A stretch of 64,000 bases of DNA, taken from the NCBI GenBank assembly GCA_013400975.1, contig WBMZ01000162.1:124001-188000 (forward strand). Reading direction: 5' to 3'. The DNA comes from Atrichornis clamosus. Lineage: Eukaryota > Chordata > Aves > Passeriformes > Menuridae. The notes under the pieces are model-generated. The model saw nothing but the letters and a program-made list of their open reading frames with translations, was not told the origin of the DNA and did no database searches. Below are positions 54,083-64,000 of this stretch, in pieces. The position numbers were made by a program, and so were the translations under genes. Each line of letters starts with the position of its first letter. The first letter of the stretch is position 1.

Positions 54083-56336
54083 TACCCCAGAGAGGTGTGT
54101 GATCCTTAGCATCTTCTAACAGGGCTTTTCCAACCTCTGGCTTTGGGGTTCTTTTCTTTGTAAACAGATCTTAAGCAGCCACAGAAGTAGCCCTGAAGGC
54201 TCCAATCAGCCACAGAGGTTGATCTCCTTAGGGTGTCTTTATACTCAGTGGACTTCCTGTGTAGGAAGCAGATATACTGTGTTTTGATTTGAGTTCATTT
54301 TCGAAAGTGAGAGGTACTGCCAAGATGATTCCCACATGAGGTCTGAGCTTTTGAAATCAATCCCCTTTGACATAGAAATGTGCCACTTTTAGTATTATAC
54401 AAATTCTGATTCACCCTTACTGCATTCCCTCAGCTCTGTTTAGAGGTGCACTGAATATTTGTATTATTAATACAAGAAAATCTCATTGGGATTTTGGAAG
54501 CTTTAATGTTTTTTGTAAATCACATAAAAGTAAAAGAAAAGAAACATTGTAATGTCTCAGTAGCTGATATATTGTATACAGACAGTGAAAAAAACTGTTT
54601 TGAATCTTGCTGCTTGGAGTGTTGTTTCTTCTGCCCTCAGTAATAAAGAATGAAAACTTAGTAGTTCACTCGTCGGTGCCCAGCGCCTTCCCTTTGCAGG
54701 CACCCTGAGTAGACAGGAACATTTCTTTTTAAGCTTTATCAGATGACTACTTTTGAGGGACAGGTTCTTGATGCAGAAAGCTCCTTCTGGGTTTTGCTTC
54801 TATTAATTTTACATAAGGCATTTTTGTTAGCCAGAATTAGATAGCACTACTTATTTATGAATAACCCATGAAGGAATGCATGAGTCAATATGAGACACTT
54901 TCCCAGTCCCTGATGCTGGGTTTTCACAAATCAAGAATGGCATCTATGCAGAACAATCACCAACAGAGATATTTCTGAGGTATGCCTGGATTAGCTTACA
55001 ATGAATTATCTTCCCGGATTTATGAGCTTTCTCTGAAGCATTTTTCTCCCATCCTTTCCCTACAGGGAATAAGTAATGGTTATGGTGGAGTTTTTCAACT
55101 GTGCATTTTGAGTGGCCTCAGTTTTCTTCTACACTTTTATTAAACAGTTTTAATAACTGTTCATGAAAAAAAGAACACCTGGTCAATGTTGTGGTGAGGG
55201 AAAGGCAAATTGGTAAAACTAAAATTCTTACCATTCAAATTCTTTTAGCAAGTCCCCCAGGATGTAAGGCACAGGCTCTTAGCTGTGCTATGATGTGATA
55301 CCATTAATTCAAATCTAGAGATTGGCACAATGGATTAAGACCCCCAAAAATAGTGAATTGCAACACAGTGTAATTCACTGCTGGATTTTGGTCACATGTG
55401 CCGAGAGAGAGAATTCACAGGCAAATCAAGCACACTGGAATATAGGAGACTGGACATGAATATTTTTGCAAATTTTAGCCACACTGTCTAAGATCTCGTC
55501 CAAATAGCATTGTCTTTCTCTAGCACCAAGCCGTTGGGAAAATCTGGGTAGTATTTTCACTCTGTCCCCTGCACTGCCCAAAGAAACTAGGACGAACTGC
55601 ACGTAGAAGGAACACATCATCCCTTACAGAGACAGTAATTTCAGTGTCCTATGACCCTCTTAGAATCTCCAGAAGAATTTTTTTTCTAATTTGTTTGCTG
55701 AAGCACACTGACACTCCATTCAGCCATCAGGCTGTTCTTTTGTGTGCAAGTGGTACATAGCCCACAGCAAAGCAGATTCTAAAGTACAAGTGTCTACATC
55801 TGACTTAGGTTAAATTTTTCATAGTATAATACGGAAGGAGAATGCTGACTTGTAATTTGCCAGAAGCTTTCCACAACTGGTAAAATATCAGGTGAAATCA
55901 GAAAGCAGAGTAAACATATTCAGAGTACATGTTTTGGCCTGGAATGCATCCAGAGTAAGTCAGTGTGTGTAGGCAGTAAAACACGACAATGATTTGTTTT
56001 GAAGTGACATTTAAATTACAAAGCAATTATTGAAATTATTAACAAGTCTAGTTTTTAGAGCACTTTTTGTTTACTCATAGATATATAACCATGAAAACAG
56101 TGGGCACAAACGTAATTGAATTTAACAGGATCACTACCAAAATTCATGCCCAGAAAAATCTTACTTTCCCTGAGTAGTAAGACACAGTTCATTAATATGG
56201 CTACTTTGTATGGGTAACTACATGAGATTTACTAGACACATGTATCACCTAACCAGATACTTCAGCTCTCTCTCAGCATCCCTGTAAGAATGTCTGCTTT
56301 AGAGATTTACAGGTTTGGTTTAGTATTTCTGCAGCG

Positions 56337-56370
56337 TGTATTCCAAGCACACTTAGTCACTTGGAATACA
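56337..56370. repeat. Perfect 11-bp inverted repeat
   Basis: TGTATTCCAAG (56337-56347) is the exact reverse complement of CTTGGAATACA (56360-56370), with a 12-base loop. Pairing does not extend further. Possible hairpin or paired binding site; function unknown. Confidence 0.6.
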
Positions 56371-56988
56371 TGGAATTTGCAGTGATCCCACAGATCGAGA
56401 TGAAATTCCTACATATCCATGAGCAAGCACTGTTAGTTCAACAGATTCAATGATTCTACCCATGGCATTGAGTCCTTGCCTCCTGAGAGAGGACTGAAGA
56501 CACTAAGAATTAAGATCTTTAAAATGTCAAACAACAAAATTAAGTTTAGGCATGCTTGTTCTTTGGGGGGAAGGGGTGAGGCAGAGTGTTCACCCTGCAT
56601 AATGAAAACGGCTTAACTCAGTCTCAGAAATTTATACAAACAAAACAGAAACCAAACCGTTTTGTCAGAATAACAAATAAAAAGCCTAGCTATTCTGTGT
56701 ACAGAAGAATTACTAGGCAAATTCTTGAATGCTCTAGTTATTTTGTTTGCTTAGCAATATTGTACACTCTAGTCTCTTCTGGGAATTGAATTTCAATTTT
56801 TACTTTCTCATTCTGCAACACTCCACTTGGTTTTTTAGACATACTTCCCTTCCAGAATATGATGCAAGTCCAATAGATGTATGAACCAACACTAGACAGT
56901 CTGATTCCAGGAAATAATTATATTTGTTTTTAACAGACCGTGTATCCTCCTAAATAATACAAGACCAAAAGTCCTAATAGGCTAGACC
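56371..56988. other. Gene-free AT-rich DNA
   Basis: A/T-rich sequence with a 67-codon frame of no recognisable kind. Nothing else seen. Confidence 0.55.
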
Positions 56989-57130
56989 AAAAAATCATAA
57001 AATCCTAAATAACTTAGACTGGGAGGGAGCTCTGGAGGTATTGCTCATAGCAAGATCAACTCTGTGATTGCAGCAGGTTGCTCAGAACCTACTCCTGTCA
57101 ATTATTCAGTATCCCCAAGGAGGAAGATGC
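56989..57130 (-). mobile_element. Old truncated CR1 LINE 3' end
   Basis: On plus it follows the reverse complement of a CR1 tail: AAAATCATAAAATCCTAAAT, GACTGGGAGGGAGCTCTGGA, ATAGCAAGATCAACTCTGTG, then GCAGGTTGCTCAGAACC and ATCCCCAAGGAGG. The order of blocks is that of the avian CR1 3' untranslated end, with the terminus at 56989. The divergence is high and the fragment ends before the coding part. Confidence 0.8.
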
Positions 57131-57280
57131 TATTAATACCATTCATGTGGCTCCTGTATCACACTGTTAATATGGAGTTATGCTCACAATAGAAACAATT
57201 CTCTCATTACAAACCATATAGTCACATTTATAATCAAAAAACAGCCAGAAGAGTACTAACTTTTTAGTTGAAGCAGATTT
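57131..57280. other. Short spacer between two CR1 relics
   Basis: No recognisable feature. Confidence 0.5.
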
Positions 57281-57350
57281 CCTAGACTTTTAAGACCAGA
57301 GGGGCAGCTGTGATCACATAGTCCAAATTCCTGAGTAGCATAAGCTGGAA
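57281..57350 (-). mobile_element. Older CR1-family 3' tail fragment
   Basis: TAAGACCAGAGGGGCAGCTG, TGATCACATAGTCCAAATTC and CTGAGTAGCATAAGCTGG follow, block by block, the 'ggccagaagggaccattgtgatcatctagtctgacctcctgtataacacaggcc' tail that I know from old CR1 subfamilies of reptiles and birds. The fragment lies in minus orientation. It differs in sequence from the tails at 56989 and 58415, so it belongs to another, probably older, subfamily. The identification is from memory. Confidence 0.65.
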
Positions 57351-58414
57351 AGTTGTTTTCAGACAGGCTGAAGTAGTGGTCAGGCACTCATATATTTCAG
57401 CACCCATGAGACACCGAGATCTCTTGTGGAAGAAGCTTTACGGTGTCAGTTTTAGCTGAAATCCTGCACCTGTGTTCTACCTGCACAATCTTCTTCTCAT
57501 TTGTGAAGACTACTTCATTTTTCTCTATCAGGCAAAGAAGCTTCAAGGACTCTCTATCCTGGCAATTACTTCATACTAAATTTTAGCCCCCATGAATTGG
57601 TTATGAAGTTATTATTCAAATTCAATTTCAGCTAAAGGATTATGTACATGGTTCAAGGCTGTGAGATTGGCCCCTTTGTACTGCAACTGTAATTCAGGAA
57701 GCATAAACAGGCTGCATCTGCATTTTAATGAGCTAAAAGACAGGAATTTCCAAATCTCAGCAGGTGCTGCTATCAGGGAGATTTTCAGAGAAGATCTAAT
57801 CCTTTCTAGTTGCAGGGTAGCTGAGGTAAGGAGCCTGTTAACATCTTATTTCATCTCCTGCTGTGTTGAAAGATGTAGTTTTCTTCTCAAACAACATTTT
57901 CGTCTCCACATGGGCTGAAATGCATCTGCCATGGATCATGTAGTGATGAAGCACCTTCTCCCTCTCCCAGAGTGCTGGTTTGCTGTTAGGGTACACGAGA
58001 AGCGTGAGCTGCTGCTTCATGACGGTACAGCTGTGCTGCCCTCGTACGGCTTAAGGCAAGAGTCCCGTGCCTGCCTTGAGAACAAGTGCCAGATGCACAT
58101 CTGCTCAGCTTCTCCTCCTGCAGGGCCTGCACTGCCTCTGCAGAAGCACTGACTGCCAACAAATAAAGATCAACCCTTGCTTCCTCTGCATCTTGAGTGG
58201 TCAGCTGTCTTCTGTCCTTGGCTTTCTTTGTAGGCTCCCAATGAGGCATGTGGAGCTCTGGTTAGTAATGGCTCTGGATTTTCAGTGTAGTCCAAATTTA
58301 AATTTCAATGAGTCTGAAGTATTTAACTCCCCTGCATACTTCTGGTTTCTGATTGATAACTCTTGCTGCAAGGGCAGAAATTCTAAACTTCGACTGGTGC
58401 ATATTTGTCTTTAA
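57351..58414. other. Gene-free DNA with a CpG cluster
   Basis: Frames up to 115 codons (58067-58414 on plus) overlap others on both strands and have no recognisable domain; the product is Leu/Cys/Ser-rich. Six CpGs lie within 72 bases at 57996-58067, unusual for this CpG-poor window. No exon or RNA gene is recognised. Confidence 0.5.
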
Positions 58415-58850
58415 CACAGAATCATGGAGTCATAGAAAAGTTTGAGTCGGAAGGGACCTTTAAAGGTCATCCAGTCCAACCTCCCTGCAATGAGTAGGCA
58501 CATTTTCCCACTAGATCGGGTTTCTCAGAGTCCTGTCCAACTTGACCTTGAATGTTTCCAAGGATGGGGCATCCACCACCTCTTCAGGCAACTCGTGCCA
58601 GTGTTTTACCACTCTCATTGTAAAAAAACTGCTTCCTTATAATCTAAAGTAAATCTACCCTCTTTTATTTTAAAGTCATTACCCCTTGTCCTATTGCAAT
58701 AGGTCCTGCTAAAATGTTTGACACCATCTTTCTTATGACCCTCTTTAGGTACTGAAAGGCTGCAACAAACTCTCCCCAGAGCCTTCTGTTCTCCAGACTG
58801 AACAACCCTCTCAGCCTGCCTTCACAGGAGAGGTGCTCCAGCCCTCCAGT
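58415..58850 (-). mobile_element. Truncated CR1 LINE 3' end
   Basis: An avian CR1 3' end in minus orientation. The terminus starts at 58415 with CACAGAATCATGGAGTCATA, then GGAAGGGACCTTTAAAGGTC, CATCCAGTCCAACC, GATGGGGCATCCACCACCTC and CAGTGTTTTACCACTCTCAT. Further in, on minus, come the coding-end blocks: GGCTGAGAGGGTTGTTCAGT, CTGGAGAACAGAAGGCTCTG and TTTCAGTACCTAAAGAGGGT, corresponding to the LFSLEKRRL...AFQYLK part of ORF2. The copy is 5'-truncated at about 58850 and its frame is broken. It is less diverged than the relics at 24931, 51600 and 56989, so probably younger. Confidence 0.95.
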
Positions 58851-58893
58851 AGATTCACAGAATAGTTCAGGTTGGAAGGGACCTTTAAAAGCG
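58851..58893 (-). mobile_element. Second, 43-bp CR1 tail abutting the first
   Basis: Directly at the truncated 5' end of the preceding copy, AGATTCACAGAATAGTTCAG and GTTGGAAGGGACCTTTAAAA restart the CR1 3' terminus in the same (minus) orientation, then stop at about 58893. It is either an extremely short 5'-truncated insertion or the remnant of a copy into whose tail the larger one inserted. Confidence 0.85.
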
Positions 58894-61800
58894 AGGCTTT
58901 ATTTCTGTGCTACATTCAGTACTGGTCTAACTCATCTCCTCACAAAGTTTCCATTTTCACACCACTCAGGGTGCTCAAATGTCACTTTGGGCTTTCCTTC
59001 ACCCTGCCAGGAACAAGATACGAGTTTGGGCAACATGCTGCAGTCCCGGTGCTCATTCACTGCAGTCCTGTACATCTGGGCTGCTTGAAGAAAGCAACTG
59101 CTTAGCAGTATCCAGTGCAGTCTTCATCTCTTCTCCTGCTTTGGAATGAGCTTTCTGATGTATTGCCATTGTTTCCTAATGACACATCTTCCTAAAATAG
59201 GTTTCTAGTTCAAATCTAATGAGCACTTGCTCTTCTATTCAGTGAAAGTCCTTTCTTCATTTTTTTTCTTTCTGTGCCAGATGGAATTGTGCAGCTACTG
59301 TGGGGTAAATCACGGTTACAATGCTACATGTTTCCATCTTATTACACTAATTTAGGGTTTCTAATATGTCACAAAATAACTTCTGAGGAGGACAAAGAGA
59401 CTCTCACTTGAAGAAGATCACAAGATATTTGTTTTCTTTGCATCTATGATTGGAACAGGGGTGGGGACATGTATTTTAGTGTGCTGGCTAAATTGAGTCT
59501 ATCCAGGGACAAAACACATTTGACTGACATTCCACTCTTCTTGTTTTACATCAGAAGCAGAAGAAAGGTCTGGAAAAAAGTTGAAGAAAGAAGGAAGTTT
59601 GGCCAAGTCCTCATTCATGAGTCTGTTCCAGGTCACCCAGTGGCTGATGCAGGACCAATTATTGTCTGCCCTGCTGCATGCTAGCCAGTCTCATATCCTG
59701 CCAAGGGATGACATCTTTAAAGAACAACTCAAGTGTACTGTCCAAAGAAACTTCTTGAACAAGGCACAGAAAGTATTTGCAGTCATCTTTGCCTATAGAA
59801 GAGGAGAACAAACCCCCATGTTCCTGGAAGGTGAGTCTTTTTGTGAACCAGTTTTGCATGCAGTTCTCCAAAAACTCAATCCAACTGCCTTGTGGAAAGT
59901 TTCTGACTACAGTTTCTGACTGTCCTGGATAAACCTGTAATTAGTGACATGCCAGCACCAGATAAATGCTAAATCTTTAGGAATAAAATATTAGGAAATA
60001 AAACCTAACTTATTTTTTTAAGAATATGTTAAAAAAAGGTTATTCTCTCTAATATTATATAGCTCACCTCAGAAATCTATGATTCACCTACCTGAACTAC
60101 ATTGTCTCAAGTACCATCAGTATTACAGACAACAACAAAGCTGTGGCATTCCATTTTCATGGAGCTGCACACCCAGAAGTTCTGCAAAACATATCAACAC
60201 CCCAGGCCTGCAAAACTGGTTGGGAATCTCAGGAAAGAGAACTTGCACATAAAATTCTGTCTGGTGGCCTTCTGAAAAGAACAGTATGTTTGCTAAGTTT
60301 GCTCTAGATTCCCACTAGTAAACAGAAGGAACAAGTAGAAGACCAGTTATTGAAAGTATTTTATCATCTCAGAGGAAGTTTGCTTTGGACAAAGGATTAA
60401 AGGGTTGTTATTTGCATAAGGAACCTGTCTATCCAGAATTTATGAGCCATAAAATATTTTGGTTTGTTAATCATCACTGCCAGCTTAATGGTAAAACTTA
60501 CCTTACACTCTGACAGCTATATCTACTTTTTTGCAGCAAAGCTCTTCACACAGTTAAACATAACTGGAGACAACATTACAAGGCCCATTTCTGCATTTTT
60601 AAATGCTTGCCTAATCTTCAGCACCCTCTTCAGTCTGTGAATTTTCCCTATATTTTTCTGAACTAGGACAAAATCAAAACAGCACTATACAGCATCTATT
60701 CACAAGTTTTTTGGGATACTACTGGATGCACAGGTAAGACTTACCAGAGGGTGCTGCTGCCATCCTAATTTCAGACATGTGATATTCACTGCATCCTAGA
60801 ATGCATTTAGAAATAAGGATAGAGCTGAAGATTTCTGGGAGGTCCTAGGACAGGACTCACATAGCAAAATTATCCCAGCTATGGGAGCCTGGAGCAGTTC
60901 CACATACTGCGTATCTCAGAAACAAACTTCACCATCTTCAGAGCAACAAATGGCTCATTAATTACAGATGAGTTTGGAACATTATAAAGTGTAATAAGCA
61001 AGATTTTCAAAACTGGATATTTCCTTCTAGGCCTCAGAGCATAGATTTGATGCTTATAAAAGTGGTTTCACTTTCAAATGTACCTAACACCCTGTGGAGC
61101 CAATGAAAATTACATAGTTTCAGAAAAGACAGCTTTTATTTTTAATATAATTTGCCTGGAATATTTTTTCTCCCAAGTGAGCTGCAAACTCCTGCATTTT
61201 TGTAGGGTGAATAGAAACATCAAAATTTTCATCCTGTGGGAAATTCAGATGTTTAGGTAGTTGCTTTTCATATGGAAGCATTACACTGAATTCAACAGTT
61301 TTTCCCTGAGTGTGCTATCTCCATAGTCTTCTCTGTGAAAACACTGAAAACAGGTTATTTCAAGACGGCATCAGCTCTATGTCCATTTTAAGCCACAGCA
61401 AATGCTTCACACAGACTTTAATTCAGACATTTAAGTCTCCTGTTCTTCCTAAAAGTCTAGAGTCATCTTTAAACTAGATCACCAGTGAGGTTGTGCTATA
61501 GATGGTCAAATAACTTGCATAAAATATTTGGTCTTGGTGGAATAGCCTAAACAAGAAGAAAAATCACTAAGGAACTTGGAGGACATGGAACTATCTAGTC
61601 TATTATTTTAGTGAATCTCCACAGGCTCCCATGCAAATACGCAGAGACACTCAAATGACCATGTGTATGGATTTGGGTTTCAAATGTCTATGTTGAAAAA
61701 AATCCCTGAAAGAGAGATGAGGCCTTGGTTTAAAATTATTTTTATTATGGTTCAAACCAAACTAGCATGCTCCTTATCGAATCTTTATGAAAACATCTAT

Positions 61801-63043
61801 GAATTTATGAAATTTAATATTGAGGATGAGATGACCTAATTATAGCAAAAGGGCTTTACAAATGCAAGATGACATTAACCTGTCTTTTTTATTAGACCAT
61901 GTCAACTGAAAGCTTAATGCACGGTAGTTACAAAGAACAAAGAACTCTCTGCTGGTTGTTACTCTATAACACAGTTTTTTGAGGAGGAAGGCTTTGAATG
62001 ACACTTTTCTTGAACTACAATGCAATTAGGAACAGCTTTTAAGCTTTTTACATGTCTTTTCTATAACTTACTCTGTTTTGCATATGAGGTCTGGCTATTG
62101 GGCTTGTCTGTTCCTTTAATGGACAAGAGATCATCAACATAAAACTAAAATGCATTGGAGAATGATGGCATGTCCAGAAACACCAGAGTTAGAAAGTGAT
62201 CAAGAAATACCAGAGCAAAATTCTACCCACATTTAGCCAAAGATACTATAAATCCTGATTTGTGCTATCAAGTGAAAGATTCCAGTCACATTCCCGTTCA
62301 CGGAATCCTTCTCTCTCTTTGCAAAAGAAATAATGCCTGCACAGAACTGAAAGGAGAAAACACTAAGATAAAGTGAGATACACAGGTAATTGTGCAAACT
62401 GTGTCACACCTGGTGAAGGAACGAGGTTTTTCTCCTAGTCGTGGAATAAACACATAGCCAGCAAAAACAAATCGTTAGTGAGAAACAAAACCCAAGATAT
62501 GAGACAGAAGATGATTTGTACATGTTCTGGCAGGGAGCTGATGGAGGCAACAGAGCCTGGATGAGCTGTAAGGCAGGAGCTGCCTGCTGTGGGAACAACA
62601 GCCTCTTATTTCTTAGGACTCTGAGTCAGAGCATTTATTCTCTACCCGTAAGCATACATGCATGTTTTCACAGGGGAGTTCCTGTGAACTGGCTGCATAC
62701 AAGAAAAATAATGTTTATTTGGTTTTTTGCCTTGAGACTTGAATGAACAAACAAGTTCTTAATACAACATTTTATTTACCTTGCTGAGCAACATCTACCA
62801 AAACATAGAGAACCTCACACAAACAGAGAACATGGACAGTAAGAGACCTTCTGAGACTGCAGAGATAAAATCTATGCTTCCTTTCCAGAAAACAGCTTTG
62901 ATTCATGTTAGCAACTACAATGTTTGTTCTCTTCATGGAAGGAATTAACAAAAAACCCATGTGGCAAAATACAATACAGACATCTGTGGGAGGGAAAAAG
63001 CCCTGGTCCTTTTGAAAGTGGTACATAGGGAAAGCCACTGGCT
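58894..63043. other. Gene-free AT-rich DNA
   Basis: The longest frame is 112 codons at 59581-59919 on plus, with no recognisable domain. No RNA gene or transposon is visible. Confidence 0.55.
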
Positions 63044-63081
63044 ATTCATGAATCATTACTTGTAAGTAATGATTTATGAGT
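63044..63081. repeat. Near-perfect palindrome
   Basis: AATCATTACTT (63051-63061) and AAGTAATGATT (63064-63074) are exact reverse complements separated by only two bases. Pairing continues outward with TCAT/ATGA and a final A-T, interrupted by two G-T mismatches, giving an 18-pair stem overall. An AT-rich palindrome with almost no loop can form a cruciform. It also carries ATTA homeodomain-type cores. No gene context is known. Confidence 0.75.
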
Positions 63082-64000
63082 TTATCAAAGGTAGATAGCA
63101 TCTTTCCAGACATTACAAATATTTACCTCAACTAACTGGTCACTCATTCTAATGTGATGTATCACATATATATGACAACATTTTTTTCTGTTACCTACCT
63201 GGAAAACTACATTTTCTAAAAGAGACATAATTAATGATAATTTAAAACAAAAAAACAAACCCCACAAAACCCCATAGCTAACAAAACATGTTTATTTGTT
63301 AATACAGCTAGATAGAAAAAAAGTTTCAAATAAGGATGGGCATCATTTTATGTCTAAGTTAAAAGTTGGTTGTTAGTCTCCCAGTGGCAATCATAACAAA
63401 AATGTAGTGAGAGCTGCATCAGTGTATTTGTTTACAGAAATTTTGGAAAGACGTGCAATCCAAAAATGCATTCCTTATTCCTGAATCACCTGCAGAGGTG
63501 ATAAAAATGCTGAACAATACCCATGCAGTTTGTGAATACACTTCACACCTATATCCTTATTCACACAGATGAACCCAAACTGTACATGAGAGGATTTACT
63601 AAGAATCTGGCTGAATTTCTATGACACAGAAAACAACTGTGGCTAAAAATGCTAAATACTAAAATCTATATCTTCTGGCTTGATTTTAATAAGCATTTCA
63701 GATTGGGAAAACAAGTGGAACCCTGAATCATTCAGTTGTTCAATTGACATGGAGCAGCTTGACTGACAAAGCTGTACACACATCCTGACACCTGTCAATC
63801 ATAAGTAGCCCATCTGGGCCCTGTCCTATTTATTTCTATTCAGTAAAGAGACACTGCACAGGAGGCAGCTGCCAGGCTGAAGAGAACTCTCCCTTCTCCC
63901 CTCATTTCAGTGCCTCTGCCTGAAAAGGCAGGATCTGGCTGTAAGGACCCAGCTTTTCTTTCATGTGAGACCAGGATATAGCTGAGGTAGTTCTGGCACA
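63082..64000. other. Gene-free AT-rich DNA
   Basis: An A/C-rich low-complexity run (AAACAAAAAAACAAACCCCA, about 63245-63270) and otherwise unremarkable sequence to the window end. No exon is seen. Confidence 0.55.

Larger units (their letters stand above)
52266..56336. other. Gene-free DNA
   Basis: Frames are all under about 92 codons with no family resemblance. The interval includes a (TG)n microsatellite and a local CpG cluster, listed separately. The part next to 52266 could still belong to the CR1 fossil, but I cannot align it. Confidence 0.55.

Overview
The window looks like nuclear DNA from a bird: AT-rich, CpG-poor, dense in stop codons, and carrying truncated copies of CR1, the dominant LINE of avian genomes. 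Two CR1 copies (48130-49000 on plus, 58415-58850 on minus) read like typical avian CR1 3' ends, with the C-terminal reverse-transcriptase frame and the ATTCTGTGATTCTAT-type 3' tail. Other reptiles also carry CR1, so 'bird' is a strong inference rather than proof. I cannot name the species.

I recognise no host protein-coding exon, tRNA, rRNA or other functional RNA gene. The many open frames are short, overlap one another on both strands, often begin at non-ATG codons, and cluster where base skew removes stops. The window reads as one long intergenic or intronic stretch.

Layout. 1-1080: pyrimidine-rich strand with chance open frames. 1081-24930: single-copy-looking DNA with small repeats and inverted repeats. 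24931-25170: old CR1 tail (minus). 28145-28608 and 31856-32300: two diverged direct copies of one repeat about 3.7 kb apart, possibly retroviral LTRs. 42540-43860: more GC-rich block with overlapping chance frames. 46845-46985: A/C-rich low complexity, a G-quadruplex-type motif and a (CA)n run. 48130-49000: younger CR1 (plus), interrupted by an assembly artefact: a perfect 133-bp duplication either side of a single N. 51600-52265: a very old CR1 reverse-transcriptase fossil (minus), recognisable only by piecemeal translation. 56989-57130 and 57281-57350: two further old CR1 tails of different subfamilies. 58415-58893: a CR1 3' end directly abutting a second, 43-bp CR1 tail. 58894-64000: single-copy-looking DNA with a strong palindrome at 63044-63081.

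Nothing forms a pathway or operon. The history visible here is repeated LINE (and probably LTR) insertion followed by neutral decay. I found no convincing undescribed biological system; the most useful observations are the assembly duplication, the ancient CR1 fossil and the paired diverged repeats.
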